Source: Palleronia sp. LCG004 (GTDB lineage: Bacteria > Pseudomonadota > Alphaproteobacteria > Rhodobacterales > Rhodobacteraceae). Taken from it: DNA of 64,000 nucleotides. The DNA lies in the NCBI RefSeq assembly GCF_032931615.1, contig NZ_CP136759.1, positions 1,426,001-1,490,000 on the forward strand, in the 5' to 3' direction. The number at the start of each line of letters is the position of its first letter. Positions within the stretch are counted from its first letter, which is position 1. Below the pieces are notes generated by a model, which saw nothing but the letters and a program-made list of their open reading frames with translations, was not told the DNA's origin and ran no database searches. Made by a program: the position numbers and the translations under genes. Shown piece by piece: positions 56,798 to 64,000 of this stretch.

Positions 56798-57796
56798 ATG
56801 AGCGTCAAGGTTGGTATCAACGGCTTCGGCCGCATCGGGCGCAACGTGCTGCGCGCCATCGTGGAATCGGGCCGCACCGATATCGAGGTCACGCATATCA
56901 ACGATCTCGGCCCGGTCGAGACGAACGCGCACCTTCTGCGCTACGACAGCGTGCATGGCCGGTTCCCGGCCGAGGTGAGCTCGGGCGAGGACTGGATCGA
57001 TGTCGGCACCGGCCGCATCAAGGTGACGTCGGAGAAGGACCCGAAGGCCCTGCCCTGGAGCGGCGTGGACGTCGCGCTGGAATGCACGGGCATCTTCACC
57101 AGCCGCGAGAAGGCGGCGATGCATCTCGAGAACGGATCGAACCGCGTGCTCGTGTCGGCCCCCTGCTCCGAGGCGCACAAGACGATCGTCTACGGCGTCA
57201 ACCACGACAGCCTGACCGCCGACGACAAGGTGATCTCGAACGCGTCCTGCACGACGAACTGCCTGTCGCCGGTGGCCAAGGTCCTCAACGACGCGATCGG
57301 CATCAAGCGCGGCTTCATGACCACGATCCACTCCTACACGGGCGACCAGCCGACGCTCGACACAATGCACAAGGATCTCTACCGCGCACGTGCCGCCGGC
57401 CTGAACATGATCCCGACCTCGACGGGTGCCGCCAAGGCCGTGGGTCTCGTCCTGCCCGAACTCGACGGCAAGCTCGACGGCGTCGCGATCCGCGTGCCGA
57501 CGCCCAATGTCTCGGTCGTGGACCTCACCTTCGAGGCCGAGCGCGACACCACGGTCGAGGAGATCAACGAGGCGATCGCCAAGGCCGCCGATGGATCGCT
57601 CAAGGGGATCCTGGGCTACACGAAGGACAAGCTCGTCAGCTCCGACTTCAACCACGACCCGCATTCGTCGATCTTCCACATGGACCAGACCAAGGTCATG
57701 GAAGGCACGATGTGCCGCATCCTGACGTGGTACGACAACGAGTGGGGGTTCTCGAACCGCATGGCCGACACCGCGGTCGCGATGGGCAAGCTCTGA
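56798..57796 (+). CDS. gap: glyceraldehyde-3-phosphate dehydrogenase, type I
   Basis: It oxidises glyceraldehyde 3-phosphate with NAD+ and phosphate in the cytoplasm, or runs in reverse in gluconeogenesis. The 332-residue protein has VGINGFGRIGRNVLRAIVES and the catalytic Cys151 in SNASCTTNCLSPV, with its His partner in TTIHSYTGDQ. NMIPTSTGAAKAVGLVLPEL and WYDNEWGFSNRM complete the type I pattern. The ATG follows GGGAGACATG. A good terminator follows. Confidence 0.97.
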   Translation: MSVKVGINGFGRIGRNVLRAIVESGRTDIEVTHINDLGPVETNAHLLRYDSVHGRFPAEVSSGEDWIDVGTGRIKVTSEKDPKALPWSGVDVALECTGIFTSREKAAMHLENGSNRVLVSAPCSEAHKTIVYGVNHDSLTADDKVISNASCTTNCLSPVAKVLNDAIGIKRGFMTTIHSYTGDQPTLDTMHKDLYRARAAGLNMIPTSTGAAKAVGLVLPELDGKLDGVAIRVPTPNVSVVDLTFEAERDTTVEEINEAIAKAADGSLKGILGYTKDKLVSSDFNHDPHSSIFHMDQTKVMEGTMCRILTWYDNEWGFSNRMADTAVAMGKL

Positions 57797-57822
57797 GCCC
57801 CACGCACCACACGGCAAGATCC

Positions 57823-57858
57823 ACGCCCGTCGCGACATCGCGGCGGGCGTTCTTAATT
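57823..57858 (+). terminator. terminator of gap
   Basis: ACGCCCGTCGCG (57823-57834) pairs with CGCGGCGGGCGT (57839-57850), with one G-U pair and an ACAT loop. TCTTAATT follows. Confidence 0.75.
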
Positions 57859-58002
57859 CCGGCTTCATGACTTTCGGGTTCTGCAGATGCTGCATGGCAG
57901 CATTTCGAATCGGGCGCTTGTCCGGATGCTGCGCGTGACCACCTCTCGGAGTGAACCGACCGAGACCTCCAGCATCCGACGAACGCCGAGAAAGGTGCCA
58001 TC

Positions 58003-58164
58003 ATGAGCCTTCTGCGAACCCTGACCCAGGCCGCCCGCCGCCGCGCCGCCTACAACCAGACCCGCGCCGAGCTGCGCCGGCTGCCGATCGACACCGCGCT
58101 CGACCTCGACATCTATCGCGGCGACGCCGACCGGATCGCGCATCGCGCCGTCTACGGCGACTGA
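58003..58164 (+). CDS. short DUF1127-like protein (53 residues)
   Basis: The reading frame from ATG 58003 gives MSLLRTLTQAARRRAAYNQT, then RAELRRLPIDTALDLDIYRGDA, and ends at TGA 58162. The Arg-rich helix, the L-R-x-L-x-x-x-x-L-x-D-I pattern and the length are those of DUF1127 (YjiS-like) proteins, one of which in other alphaproteobacteria affects RNA turnover or phosphate and carbon metabolism. GAAAGGTG lies 7 bases ahead. It sits between gap and purB. Confidence 0.75.
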   Translation: MSLLRTLTQAARRRAAYNQTRAELRRLPIDTALDLDIYRGDADRIAHRAVYGD

Positions 58165-58250
58165 TCCGCCGGGGCCGGACCGCGCCGCTTGTCGCGGGGC
58201 CGCACGGCGCTTATGACGCGGGGGCAATCCGGCAACGAAAAGGCGCGCCC

Positions 58251-59555
58251 ATGATCCCCCGCTATTCCCGCCCCGAAATGGTCCAGATCTGGGAGCCCGC
58301 GACGAAGTTCCGGATCTGGTACGAGATCGAGGCCCATGCCTGCCAGGCCATGGCCGATCTCGGGACCATCCCGCGCGAGAATGCCGATGCCGTCTGGAAG
58401 GCGAAGGATGTCGAGTTCGACGTCGCCCGCATCGACGAGATCGAGGCCGTCACCCGCCACGACGTCATCGCCTTCCTCACCCATCTTGCCGAACATGTGG
58501 GGGCCGACGAGGCCCGCTTCGTCCATCAGGGCATGACGAGCTCCGACGTGCTCGACACCTGTTTCAACGTGCAGCTCGTGCGCGCCGCCGACATCCTCAT
58601 CGCCGATATCGAAGAGCTGCTCGCGGCGCTCAGGCGTCGTGCGATGGAGCACAAGTTCACCGTCCGGATCGGCCGGTCGCACGGCATCCATGCCGAACCC
58701 ACGACGATGGGCCTGACCTTCGCCCGCTTCTACGCCGAGATGGACCGCAATCTCGCCCGGATGCGCACCGCGCGGCAGGAGATCGCGACGGGCGCCATCA
58801 GCGGCGCGGTCGGCACCTTCGCCAATATCGACCCGCGGGTCGAGGAGCATGTCTGCGCCGAGCTCGGCCTCACCCCCGAGCCGATCTCGACCCAGGTCAT
58901 CCCGCGCGACCGGCACGCGGCCTTCTTCGCCACGCTGGGCGTCGTGGCAAGCTCGGTCGAGAACGTCGCGACCGAGATCCGCCACATGCAGCGCACCGAG
59001 GTGCTCGAGGCCGAGGAATTCTTCAATCCCGGCCAGAAGGGCTCGAGCGCGATGCCCCACAAGCGCAACCCCGTCCTGACCGAAAACCTGACCGGCCTGG
59101 CCCGTCTTGTCCGGATGGCCGTGGTGCCCGCGATGGAGAACGTGACCCTCTGGCACGAGCGCGACATCTCCCACAGCTCGGTCGAGCGCAATATCGGCCC
59201 CGACACGACCGTCACGCTCGACTTCGCGCTGGCGCGTCTCGCGGGCGTGATCGACAAGCTCGTGATCTACCCCGACCACATGCTGCAGAACATGCACAAG
59301 TTCCGCGGCCTCGTGATGAGCCAGCGCGTCCTGCTGGCCCTGACGCAGGCGGGCGTCAGCCGCGAGGATGCCTACAAGCTCGTGCAGCGCAACGCGATGC
59401 GCGTCTGGGAGGAAGGCAAGGACTTCAAGACCGAGCTTCTGGCCGACGACGACGTGCGCGCGGCCCTGAGCGAGGCCGAGATCGAGGAGAAGTTCGACCT
59501 CGATTACCACACCAAGCATGTCGACACGATCTTCTCCCGCGTCTTCGGAGAGTGA
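58251..59555 (+). CDS. purB: adenylosuccinate lyase
   Basis: It cleaves SAICAR and adenylosuccinate, releasing fumarate, in purine synthesis. The 434-residue protein has the fumarase/aspartase-superfamily motifs: IGRSHGIHAEPTTMGL with catalytic His, HQGMTSSDVLDT, and the signature loop GQKGSSAMPHKRNPVLTENL with the catalytic Ser. It begins at IPRYSRPEMVQIWEP, the usual start. A palindrome follows the stop. Confidence 0.97.
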   Translation: MIPRYSRPEMVQIWEPATKFRIWYEIEAHACQAMADLGTIPRENADAVWKAKDVEFDVARIDEIEAVTRHDVIAFLTHLAEHVGADEARFVHQGMTSSDVLDTCFNVQLVRAADILIADIEELLAALRRRAMEHKFTVRIGRSHGIHAEPTTMGLTFARFYAEMDRNLARMRTARQEIATGAISGAVGTFANIDPRVEEHVCAELGLTPEPISTQVIPRDRHAAFFATLGVVASSVENVATEIRHMQRTEVLEAEEFFNPGQKGSSAMPHKRNPVLTENLTGLARLVRMAVVPAMENVTLWHERDISHSSVERNIGPDTTVTLDFALARLAGVIDKLVIYPDHMLQNMHKFRGLVMSQRVLLALTQAGVSREDAYKLVQRNAMRVWEEGKDFKTELLADDDVRAALSEAEIEEKFDLDYHTKHVDTIFSRVFGE

Positions 59556-59569
59556 TCTTTTCGCGTGAA

Positions 59570-59589
59570 GCGGCCCCGATCGGGGCCGC
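59570..59589 (+). terminator. perfect GC palindrome after purB
   Basis: GCGGCCCCGA / TCGGGGCCGC is a perfect 20-base palindrome 14 bases after the purB stop. No T-run follows on the plus strand, so it may act as a pause, a Rho-associated end or a 3' stabilising hairpin. Confidence 0.5.
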
Positions 59590-59660
59590 GCTAGGAAACG
59601 GTTAACGCCGCTCGCGTATCCCTCCGTTCGAGCAGAGACCCGAACGGAGAGACGAGAGAC

Positions 59661-60743
59661 ATGGCCAACCAAGTCGCCATTCGAGAGGAGGCCCGCACGG
59701 GCGTCGTCGCGATGCCGCGCAAGCTGCCGGGCGTTCCGGGCGTCGAGACGCTGACCCGCCGCCAGAAAGCCGCGATCGTTGTGCGCCTCCTTCTGGCCGA
59801 GGGGGCGACGCTGCCGCTCAAGGACCTGCCCGAGACGCTTCAGGCCGAACTCACCACCCAGATGACGCAGATGCGCTTCGTTGATCGCGCGACCCTGCGC
59901 GAGGTCGTCGAGGAATTCGCGACGCAGCTCGACTCCATCGGGCTGAGCTTTCCGGGCGGCCTCGAGGGCGCGCTGGCGCTGCTCGAGGGCGCGATCAGCC
60001 CCGGCCTCGCCGCGCGGATGCGCCGCCAGTCGGGCGCGATCTGGGCCGACGATCCGTGGGAGACGATCTCGAATTTCGAGATCGACGCCCTCATCCCGCT
60101 GATCGAGCGCGAATCCCCCGAGGTCGGTGCCGTGATCCTGTCAAAGCTGCAGGTCGGCAAGGCCGCCGAGATCCTGGGCCGGTTGCCGGGCGCGCAGGCC
60201 CGCCGCCTGACCCTCGCCGTGTCCGAGACCGCCGACGTCGCCCCCGAGATGGTCCGCAAGATCGGCGTCTCGCTCGCGGCCGAGCTGAAGGCCGAGCCGC
60301 CCCGGGCCTTTCCCGCCGCGGCGGTCGAGCGTCTGGGCGCGATCCTCAACGTCTCGACCTCGGTCACGCGCGAGGACGTGCTCTCGGGCCTCGACGAGGA
60401 GGATGCGGAACTGGGCCAGCGCGTGCGCCGCGCGATCTTCACCTTCGTCGACATCCCCGAACGCATCGCGGCCCGCGACGTGCCGGCGGTGATGAAGTCC
60501 GTCGATCAGGACCGGATCGTCACGGCCATCGCAGGGGCGGACGCGGCGAGCCAGCCGGCCGTCGACCACCTTCTCGCCAACATGTCGCAACGCCTGGCCG
60601 ACACGCTGCGCACCGATGCGGCCGAGCGTCCGACACCCACCCCGAAGGAGACCGAGATGGCGCAGCTCGCCGTCGTCACCGCGATCCGCGAGGCCGTCGA
60701 TCGCGGCGAGGTCAAGATGATCGCCCCCGAGAGCGAGGACTGA
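59661..60743 (+). CDS. fliG: FliG-like flagellar motor switch protein, isolated
   Basis: The 360-residue protein aligns with FliG across its three domains. The N-domain has LTRRQKAAIVVRLLLAEGA. The middle domain has ESPEVGAVILSKLQVGKAAEILGRLPG in place of the usual E-H-P-Q motif (His and Gln lost). The C-domain has RAIFTFVDIPERIAARDVPAVMKSVD, then LLANMSQRLADTLRTD and a final VVTAIREAVDRGEVKMI. FliG couples the stator to the rotor. Weak conservation of the torque helix and absence of any flagellar neighbour make its role uncertain: either a true but relocated fliG or a divergent paralogue. The ATG follows GAGAGACGAGAGAC. Confidence 0.75.
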   Translation: MANQVAIREEARTGVVAMPRKLPGVPGVETLTRRQKAAIVVRLLLAEGATLPLKDLPETLQAELTTQMTQMRFVDRATLREVVEEFATQLDSIGLSFPGGLEGALALLEGAISPGLAARMRRQSGAIWADDPWETISNFEIDALIPLIERESPEVGAVILSKLQVGKAAEILGRLPGAQARRLTLAVSETADVAPEMVRKIGVSLAAELKAEPPRAFPAAAVERLGAILNVSTSVTREDVLSGLDEEDAELGQRVRRAIFTFVDIPERIAARDVPAVMKSVDQDRIVTAIAGADAASQPAVDHLLANMSQRLADTLRTDAAERPTPTPKETEMAQLAVVTAIREAVDRGEVKMIAPESED

Positions 60744-60805
60744 CGCCCGGCACCCCCCGATCGCGGGCGGTGGACAACCCCACCGCCCTCGGTCACATCT
60801 GGCCC

Positions 60806-61774
60806 ATGCCGCATCCCGCCCCGCCATCGCCCTCGCCGACGCGCCCCACCCCTCCCGGCGCGGCGAGGAGAAGCGATGCGGCCACGGGCATCCTGCTGAT
60901 GCTGGGCGCGGTCTTCCTCTTCGGCGTCATGGATGCGACGGCCAAGACCATCGCCACCCGCAGCGACACCTACATGGCGCTCTGGTCGCGCTATGCGGGC
61001 CAGACCCTCGTCGTCGCCATGATCGTCCTGCCGAAGGGGCGCGCGGTGCTGCGGACCTCCTATCCCGGGCTGCAGCTCCTGCGGTCGATCTTCCTTCTGG
61101 CGGCCACGTCGTTCTTCTTCTTCGGCATCGCGCGGATCGGACTGGCCGAGGCGACCGCGATTCTCGATCTCAACCCCGTCCTCATCACGCTCGGGGCCGC
61201 GATCTTCCTGGGCGAGAAGTTCGGCATCCGCCGCGCGGCGGCGGTCGCGGTCTCGCTCGTCGGCGCGCTGATCATCATCCGCCCCGGAAGCTCGGTCTTC
61301 TCTCCGGCGGCGCTGCTGCCGCTCGGGGCGGCGATCTGCTATTCGGGCTATGCGCTCACCACGCGGTTCGTCGGCCGGGACGAGGACGTCTGGACCTCGC
61401 TGCTCTACACCGCTCTCCTCGGGGCGATCCTGCTGACCGTCGCGCTGCCCTTCAACTGGACCGCGCCCGACGGGCCGACGATCCTGATGATGGCGCTGAT
61501 CGGCCTTCCCGCCGCGGTGGGGCAACTTCTGATGATCCGCGCCCTGCAGGTCGCCGAGGCCAGCGCGATCGCGCCCTTCGGCTATGCCGGCCTCCTCTTC
61601 GCGAGCCTCTGGGGATGGATCCTCTTCGCCGAGATCCCCGACCGCTGGACCATCCTTGGCATGGTTGTGATCGCCGTGGCCGGGCTCTATGTCTGGTGGC
61701 GCGAAATGCGCTCGGGCCATGTCGCGGCGGACGAGATCAAGATGGAGGCCCGTGAGCGTGGCGGCCGACCCTGA
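60806..61774 (+). CDS. DMT family (EamA) transporter
   Basis: The 322-residue protein has ten membrane helices from two EamA repeats: ATGILLMLGAVFLFGVMDATAK, then RIGLAEATAILDLNPVLITLGAAIFLGE, and in the second repeat GLPAAVGQLLMIRALQVAEASAIAPF. A Pro/Ser-rich N-terminus (PHPAPPSPSPTRPTPPG) precedes the first helix. Such carriers often export amino acids or nucleotide-related metabolites; the substrate is unknown. The end overlaps the acyltransferase gene. Confidence 0.9.
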   Translation: MPHPAPPSPSPTRPTPPGAARRSDAATGILLMLGAVFLFGVMDATAKTIATRSDTYMALWSRYAGQTLVVAMIVLPKGRAVLRTSYPGLQLLRSIFLLAATSFFFFGIARIGLAEATAILDLNPVLITLGAAIFLGEKFGIRRAAAVAVSLVGALIIIRPGSSVFSPAALLPLGAAICYSGYALTTRFVGRDEDVWTSLLYTALLGAILLTVALPFNWTAPDGPTILMMALIGLPAAVGQLLMIRALQVAEASAIAPFGYAGLLFASLWGWILFAEIPDRWTILGMVVIAVAGLYVWWREMRSGHVAADEIKMEARERGGRP

Positions 61775-62663
61775 GGCGAGACCCTTCGACAAGGCGCAGG
61801 ATCTTGCCATCCGCGCGATGCTGCGGCTCGCTCTGGCGCTGCCCTATGCCGCGCGGGTCCGCACGATGGGCTGGCTCTGCGCACGCGTGGTCGCCCCCCT
61901 TGCCGGATGGCGCAAGCGGATCCGCGCGAACCTCGCCCTCGCCCGGCCCGATCTCGACACGGCCGAGGTCGAGCGCCTCGTGCGGCGGGTCCCCGACAAT
62001 GTGGGCCGCACCCTGATCGAGATCTATTCGGGGGCCGAGTTCAAGGACCACGTCCGCGGCACGCCGCTCTCGGGTCCGGGGCTCGAACCGCTGCAGGCCG
62101 CCCGCGCGGCGGGCCGGCCGGTCGTCCTCGTGACCGCGCATCTGGGCAATTTCGACGCCCTGCGCGCCACGCTCATCACCGAAGGCTACGATCTGGGCGC
62201 GCTCTACCGCCCGATGCGGAACAAGGCCTTCAACACCCATTACGTCGGTGCCCTCGCCTCGATCGGCGAGCCGCTCTTCCCGTCGAACCGCAAGGGCGTG
62301 ACCGGCTTCGTCCGGCATCTCGCGGATGGCGGCATCATCGGCATTCTCACGGACGTCTATTCCTCCAAGGGCGCGGACGTCACCTTCTTCGGGCAATCCG
62401 CACCGACGGCAATCTCGGCCTGCGACTGGGCCGTCAAGTACGACGCGCTCGTCGTGCCCTGCTACGGCATCCGCCGCCCCGGCGGCCTCGATTTCGACAT
62501 AAGACTGGAAGAGCCGATCCCGCTCGGCGACCCGGTCGAGATGACGCAGGCGATCAACGACAATCTCGAAACGCTGGTCCGCGCGCATATGGATCAGTGG
62601 TTCTGGATCCACCGCCGCTGGAAACCCTGGCGCAAGCGCAAGGGCGCGCCCCGCCCGGCCTGA
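61758..62663 (+). CDS. LpxL/HtrB-like lysophospholipid acyltransferase
   Basis: The 301-residue membrane-associated acyltransferase has the HxxxxD-type site in VLVTAHLGNFDALRATLITEG, ALYRPMRNKAFNTHYV, GILTDVYSSKGADVTFFG (in classical LpxL, DQ and T-P-F-F-G), and QWFWIHRRWKPWR at the end. It probably transfers a secondary acyl chain to lipid A or another lipid. GTG 61758 is preferred since GGAGG (61744-61748) is 9 bases ahead; GTG 61752 in the same frame is only 3 bases away. It overlaps the DMT gene by 17 bases. Confidence 0.88.
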   Translation: MAADPEARPFDKAQDLAIRAMLRLALALPYAARVRTMGWLCARVVAPLAGWRKRIRANLALARPDLDTAEVERLVRRVPDNVGRTLIEIYSGAEFKDHVRGTPLSGPGLEPLQAARAAGRPVVLVTAHLGNFDALRATLITEGYDLGALYRPMRNKAFNTHYVGALASIGEPLFPSNRKGVTGFVRHLADGGIIGILTDVYSSKGADVTFFGQSAPTAISACDWAVKYDALVVPCYGIRRPGGLDFDIRLEEPIPLGDPVEMTQAINDNLETLVRAHMDQWFWIHRRWKPWRKRKGAPRPA

Positions 62664-62666
62664 GGG

Positions 62667-63371
62667 TCACTCCACCCGCGCGGTCGCGACGATCTCCCCG
62701 TGATCGGGGCGTTGCAGGATGATCGCCGTCTCGCCCTCGCCCTCGCCCAGCGCGACCTCGATGTCGAGGCTCTCCTCGCCGCTCCAGCTTCCCAGCACGC
62801 GCCATTCCGACACGATGTTGGCATAGGCGAAGGTATGCCCGGCATTCTCGCCGCGATCGATCTCGACCACGCGTTCGGGGACATAGCGGACGAGCTGCAC
62901 GACGACCGGCCCCTCGACGTTGTCCGACGGCTCGGCCCGGACCCGGAGATCGCCGTCGCTCCGCACCACGTCGAGCGGGATGAGATCGGGACGCGCCCTG
63001 TGCTTCTGGACGAGCTCCATCACCTGGATGGGCTTGTAGCCCACCACGTGATCGACGCCCTCGATCACCATCTGGGGGGTATAGATCGACCGTTGCCCCG
63101 CCGCGCGGGCATATCCCTTCTGACGCCGGGTATAGGCCGGATCGGCGAATTCGTCCGCCCAGCCGATGTAATCCCAGTAATCGACATGAAGCGCGAGCGG
63201 CAGAACGTCGTCATGCTCGGCGAAACGCCGTACCAGCTCGTCGGCGGGCGGACAGGCCGAACATCCCTGCGAGGTGAAGAGCTCGATCACCACCGGCTGA
63301 TCGCCCGCTTGCGCCACCGCGGCAGGCAGACAGAGCGACAGCAGCAGGGATGATAGGGTCGGGAATCGCAT
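62667..63371 (-). CDS. exported DUF1223 thioredoxin-like protein
   Basis: The 234-residue protein has a signal peptide (MRFPTLSSLLLSLCLPAAVAQA). ELFTSQGCSACPPADELV holds the CxxC of a thioredoxin-like fold, followed by LALHVDYWDYIGWADEFADP and YTPQMVIEGVDHVVG, the DUF1223 signature. A C-terminal beta domain follows. It is probably a periplasmic redox protein; no substrate is known. ATG 63371 is chosen because the signal peptide begins there; a GTG lies 21 bases upstream. It ends 4 bases from the convergent acyltransferase. Confidence 0.9.
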   Translation of the reverse strand: MRFPTLSSLLLSLCLPAAVAQAGDQPVVIELFTSQGCSACPPADELVRRFAEHDDVLPLALHVDYWDYIGWADEFADPAYTRRQKGYARAAGQRSIYTPQMVIEGVDHVVGYKPIQVMELVQKHRARPDLIPLDVVRSDGDLRVRAEPSDNVEGPVVVQLVRYVPERVVEIDRGENAGHTFAYANIVSEWRVLGSWSGEESLDIEVALGEGEGETAIILQRPDHGEIVATARVE

Positions 63372-63465
63372 GACCGCTCCGTCTCGTTTCACGTCTCGTA
63401 GCTAGCCGCCGGAACCCGGACCCGCCAATCAAGGTTTTGAGACCGAGGGACGCCGGGCACTTTCT

Positions 63466-63519
63466 GCATACAGCCGCATACAGCGTTTCGTTGACAGCCG
63501 ATCATGCCGGGCCTATTCC
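63466..63519 (+). promoter_or_regulatory. promoter and direct-repeat operator upstream of acnA
   Basis: TTGACA (63491-63496) and TATTCC (63514-63519) are separated by 17 bases. Directly upstream GCATACAGC occurs twice (63466-63474 and 63476-63484), a 10-base period that places both copies on one face of the helix near position -50. This suggests activator control of acnA. Confidence 0.5.
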
Positions 63520-63581
63520 CCGATCGCAAGGCCGCGAGGCCATCACCCGCCCGCCGAAACAGCAATTCCAAGGAGATCCCA

Positions 63582-64000
63582 ATGCCCATCGAGGTTGGAC
63601 AGGACACCAGCAAGACCCGCAAGACGCTCGACGTCTCGGGCAGCCAATATGCCTATTATTCCATCTCGGCCGCATCCGATGCGGGCCTCGGGGATTTCTC
63701 GAACCTCCCCGTCTCGCTCAAGGTGCTGCTCGAGAACCTTCTGCGCTTCGAGGACGGCAACACCGTCACGACCGACGACATCAAGGCCTTCGCCGACTGG
63801 GCGTCGAACGGCGGCAAGACCAACCGCGAGATCGCCTACCGCCCCGCCCGCGTGCTGATGCAGGACTTCACCGGCGTTCCCGCCGTGGTCGACCTCGCCG
63901 CGATGCGCGACGGCATCGTCGGGCTCGGCGGTGACGCGCAGAAGATCAACCCGCTCAACCCCGTCGATCTCGTGATCGACCACTCGGTCATGATCGACGA
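63582..64000 (+). CDS. acnA: aconitate hydratase A, 3' truncated by window edge
   Basis: It interconverts citrate and isocitrate in the TCA cycle. The first 139 codons are in the window: YYSISAASDAGLGDFSNLPVSLKVLLENLL, then REIAYRPARVLMQDFTGVPAVVDLAAMRD, and NPLNPVDLVIDHSVMID, all typical of the AcnA/IRP type N-terminus. ATG 63582 follows AAGGAGATCCC. The Fe-S ligand cysteines lie beyond the window. Confidence 0.95.
   Translation, partial: MPIEVGQDTSKTRKTLDVSGSQYAYYSISAASDAGLGDFSNLPVSLKVLLENLLRFEDGNTVTTDDIKAFADWASNGGKTNREIAYRPARVLMQDFTGVPAVVDLAAMRDGIVGLGGDAQKINPLNPVDLVIDHSVMID

Noticed and set aside
54074..57895. 1273-residue minus-strand ORF spanning uxaC, GntR and gap
   Set aside because: Only its last 468 residues are UxaC; the rest is antisense to GntR, DoxX-side and gap genes in GC-rich DNA without stops.

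Overview
This GC-rich 64 kb window looks like a chromosomal segment of an alphaproteobacterium, most likely Rhodobacteraceae (Roseobacter group). The inference rests on gene families: class I lysyl-tRNA synthetase, an NDUFS4-type complex I accessory protein, an aa3 oxidase CtaD, several TRAP transporters, two-domain FCD GntR regulators and a short DUF1127-like protein. No 16S rRNA or other marker is present to fix the species.

Layout. (1) 1-4900 is an accessory island that ends at the 3' end of a tRNA-Arg(TCT) gene (4903-4979, minus). It holds a truncated HTH protein with a coupled unknown partner, a candidate small RNA with its own promoter and terminator, a TIGR02391 (Ymh) protein, a decayed insertion-sequence transposase, and a tniQ gene broken, or recoded, at a run of nine C. 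(2) 5-27.9 kb is mostly core: sodC, NDUFS4-like protein, uvrB, lysK, dacB, nadD, ctaD, yqeY, carA, a pyrimidine nucleotidase, ubiH-type hydroxylase, an aminotransferase, two tandem Lrp regulators and ilvC. Inside it is a notable fusion of a c-di-GMP-binding-type MshEN domain to a membrane glycosyltransferase. (3) 27.9-29.3 kb is an AT-rich insert carrying an OpgC-family acyltransferase, followed by a CANT1-like calcium-activated nucleotidase. (4) 30.3-40.4 kb (minus) is a catabolic block: a TRAP transporter, a 3-hydroxyisobutyrate-dehydrogenase-like oxidoreductase, an amidase and a five-gene Dpp/Opp-type ABC importer, with a Tat-exported SMP-30 lactonase divergent from it.

(5) 43.1-56.3 kb is a sugar and uronate region. 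A xylose-type ABC importer (minus) is divergent from a ROK regulator that is translationally coupled to an exported VCBS/ASPIC-UnbV protein. Next comes a compact seven-gene minus-strand unit, uxaC-TRAP(P,Q,M)-kdgF-kduI-kduD, with a divergent GntR regulator. It reads as import of uronates or unsaturated uronates and their conversion toward 2-keto-3-deoxygluconate. (6) 56.3-64 kb returns to core functions: DoxX, gap, the DUF1127-like protein, purB, a FliG-like gene with no flagellar neighbours, a DMT exporter, an LpxL-type acyltransferase, a DUF1223 protein and the start of acnA, which runs off the window.

All calls come from reading sequence and translated proteins by eye. No database search, folding program or codon statistic was run.
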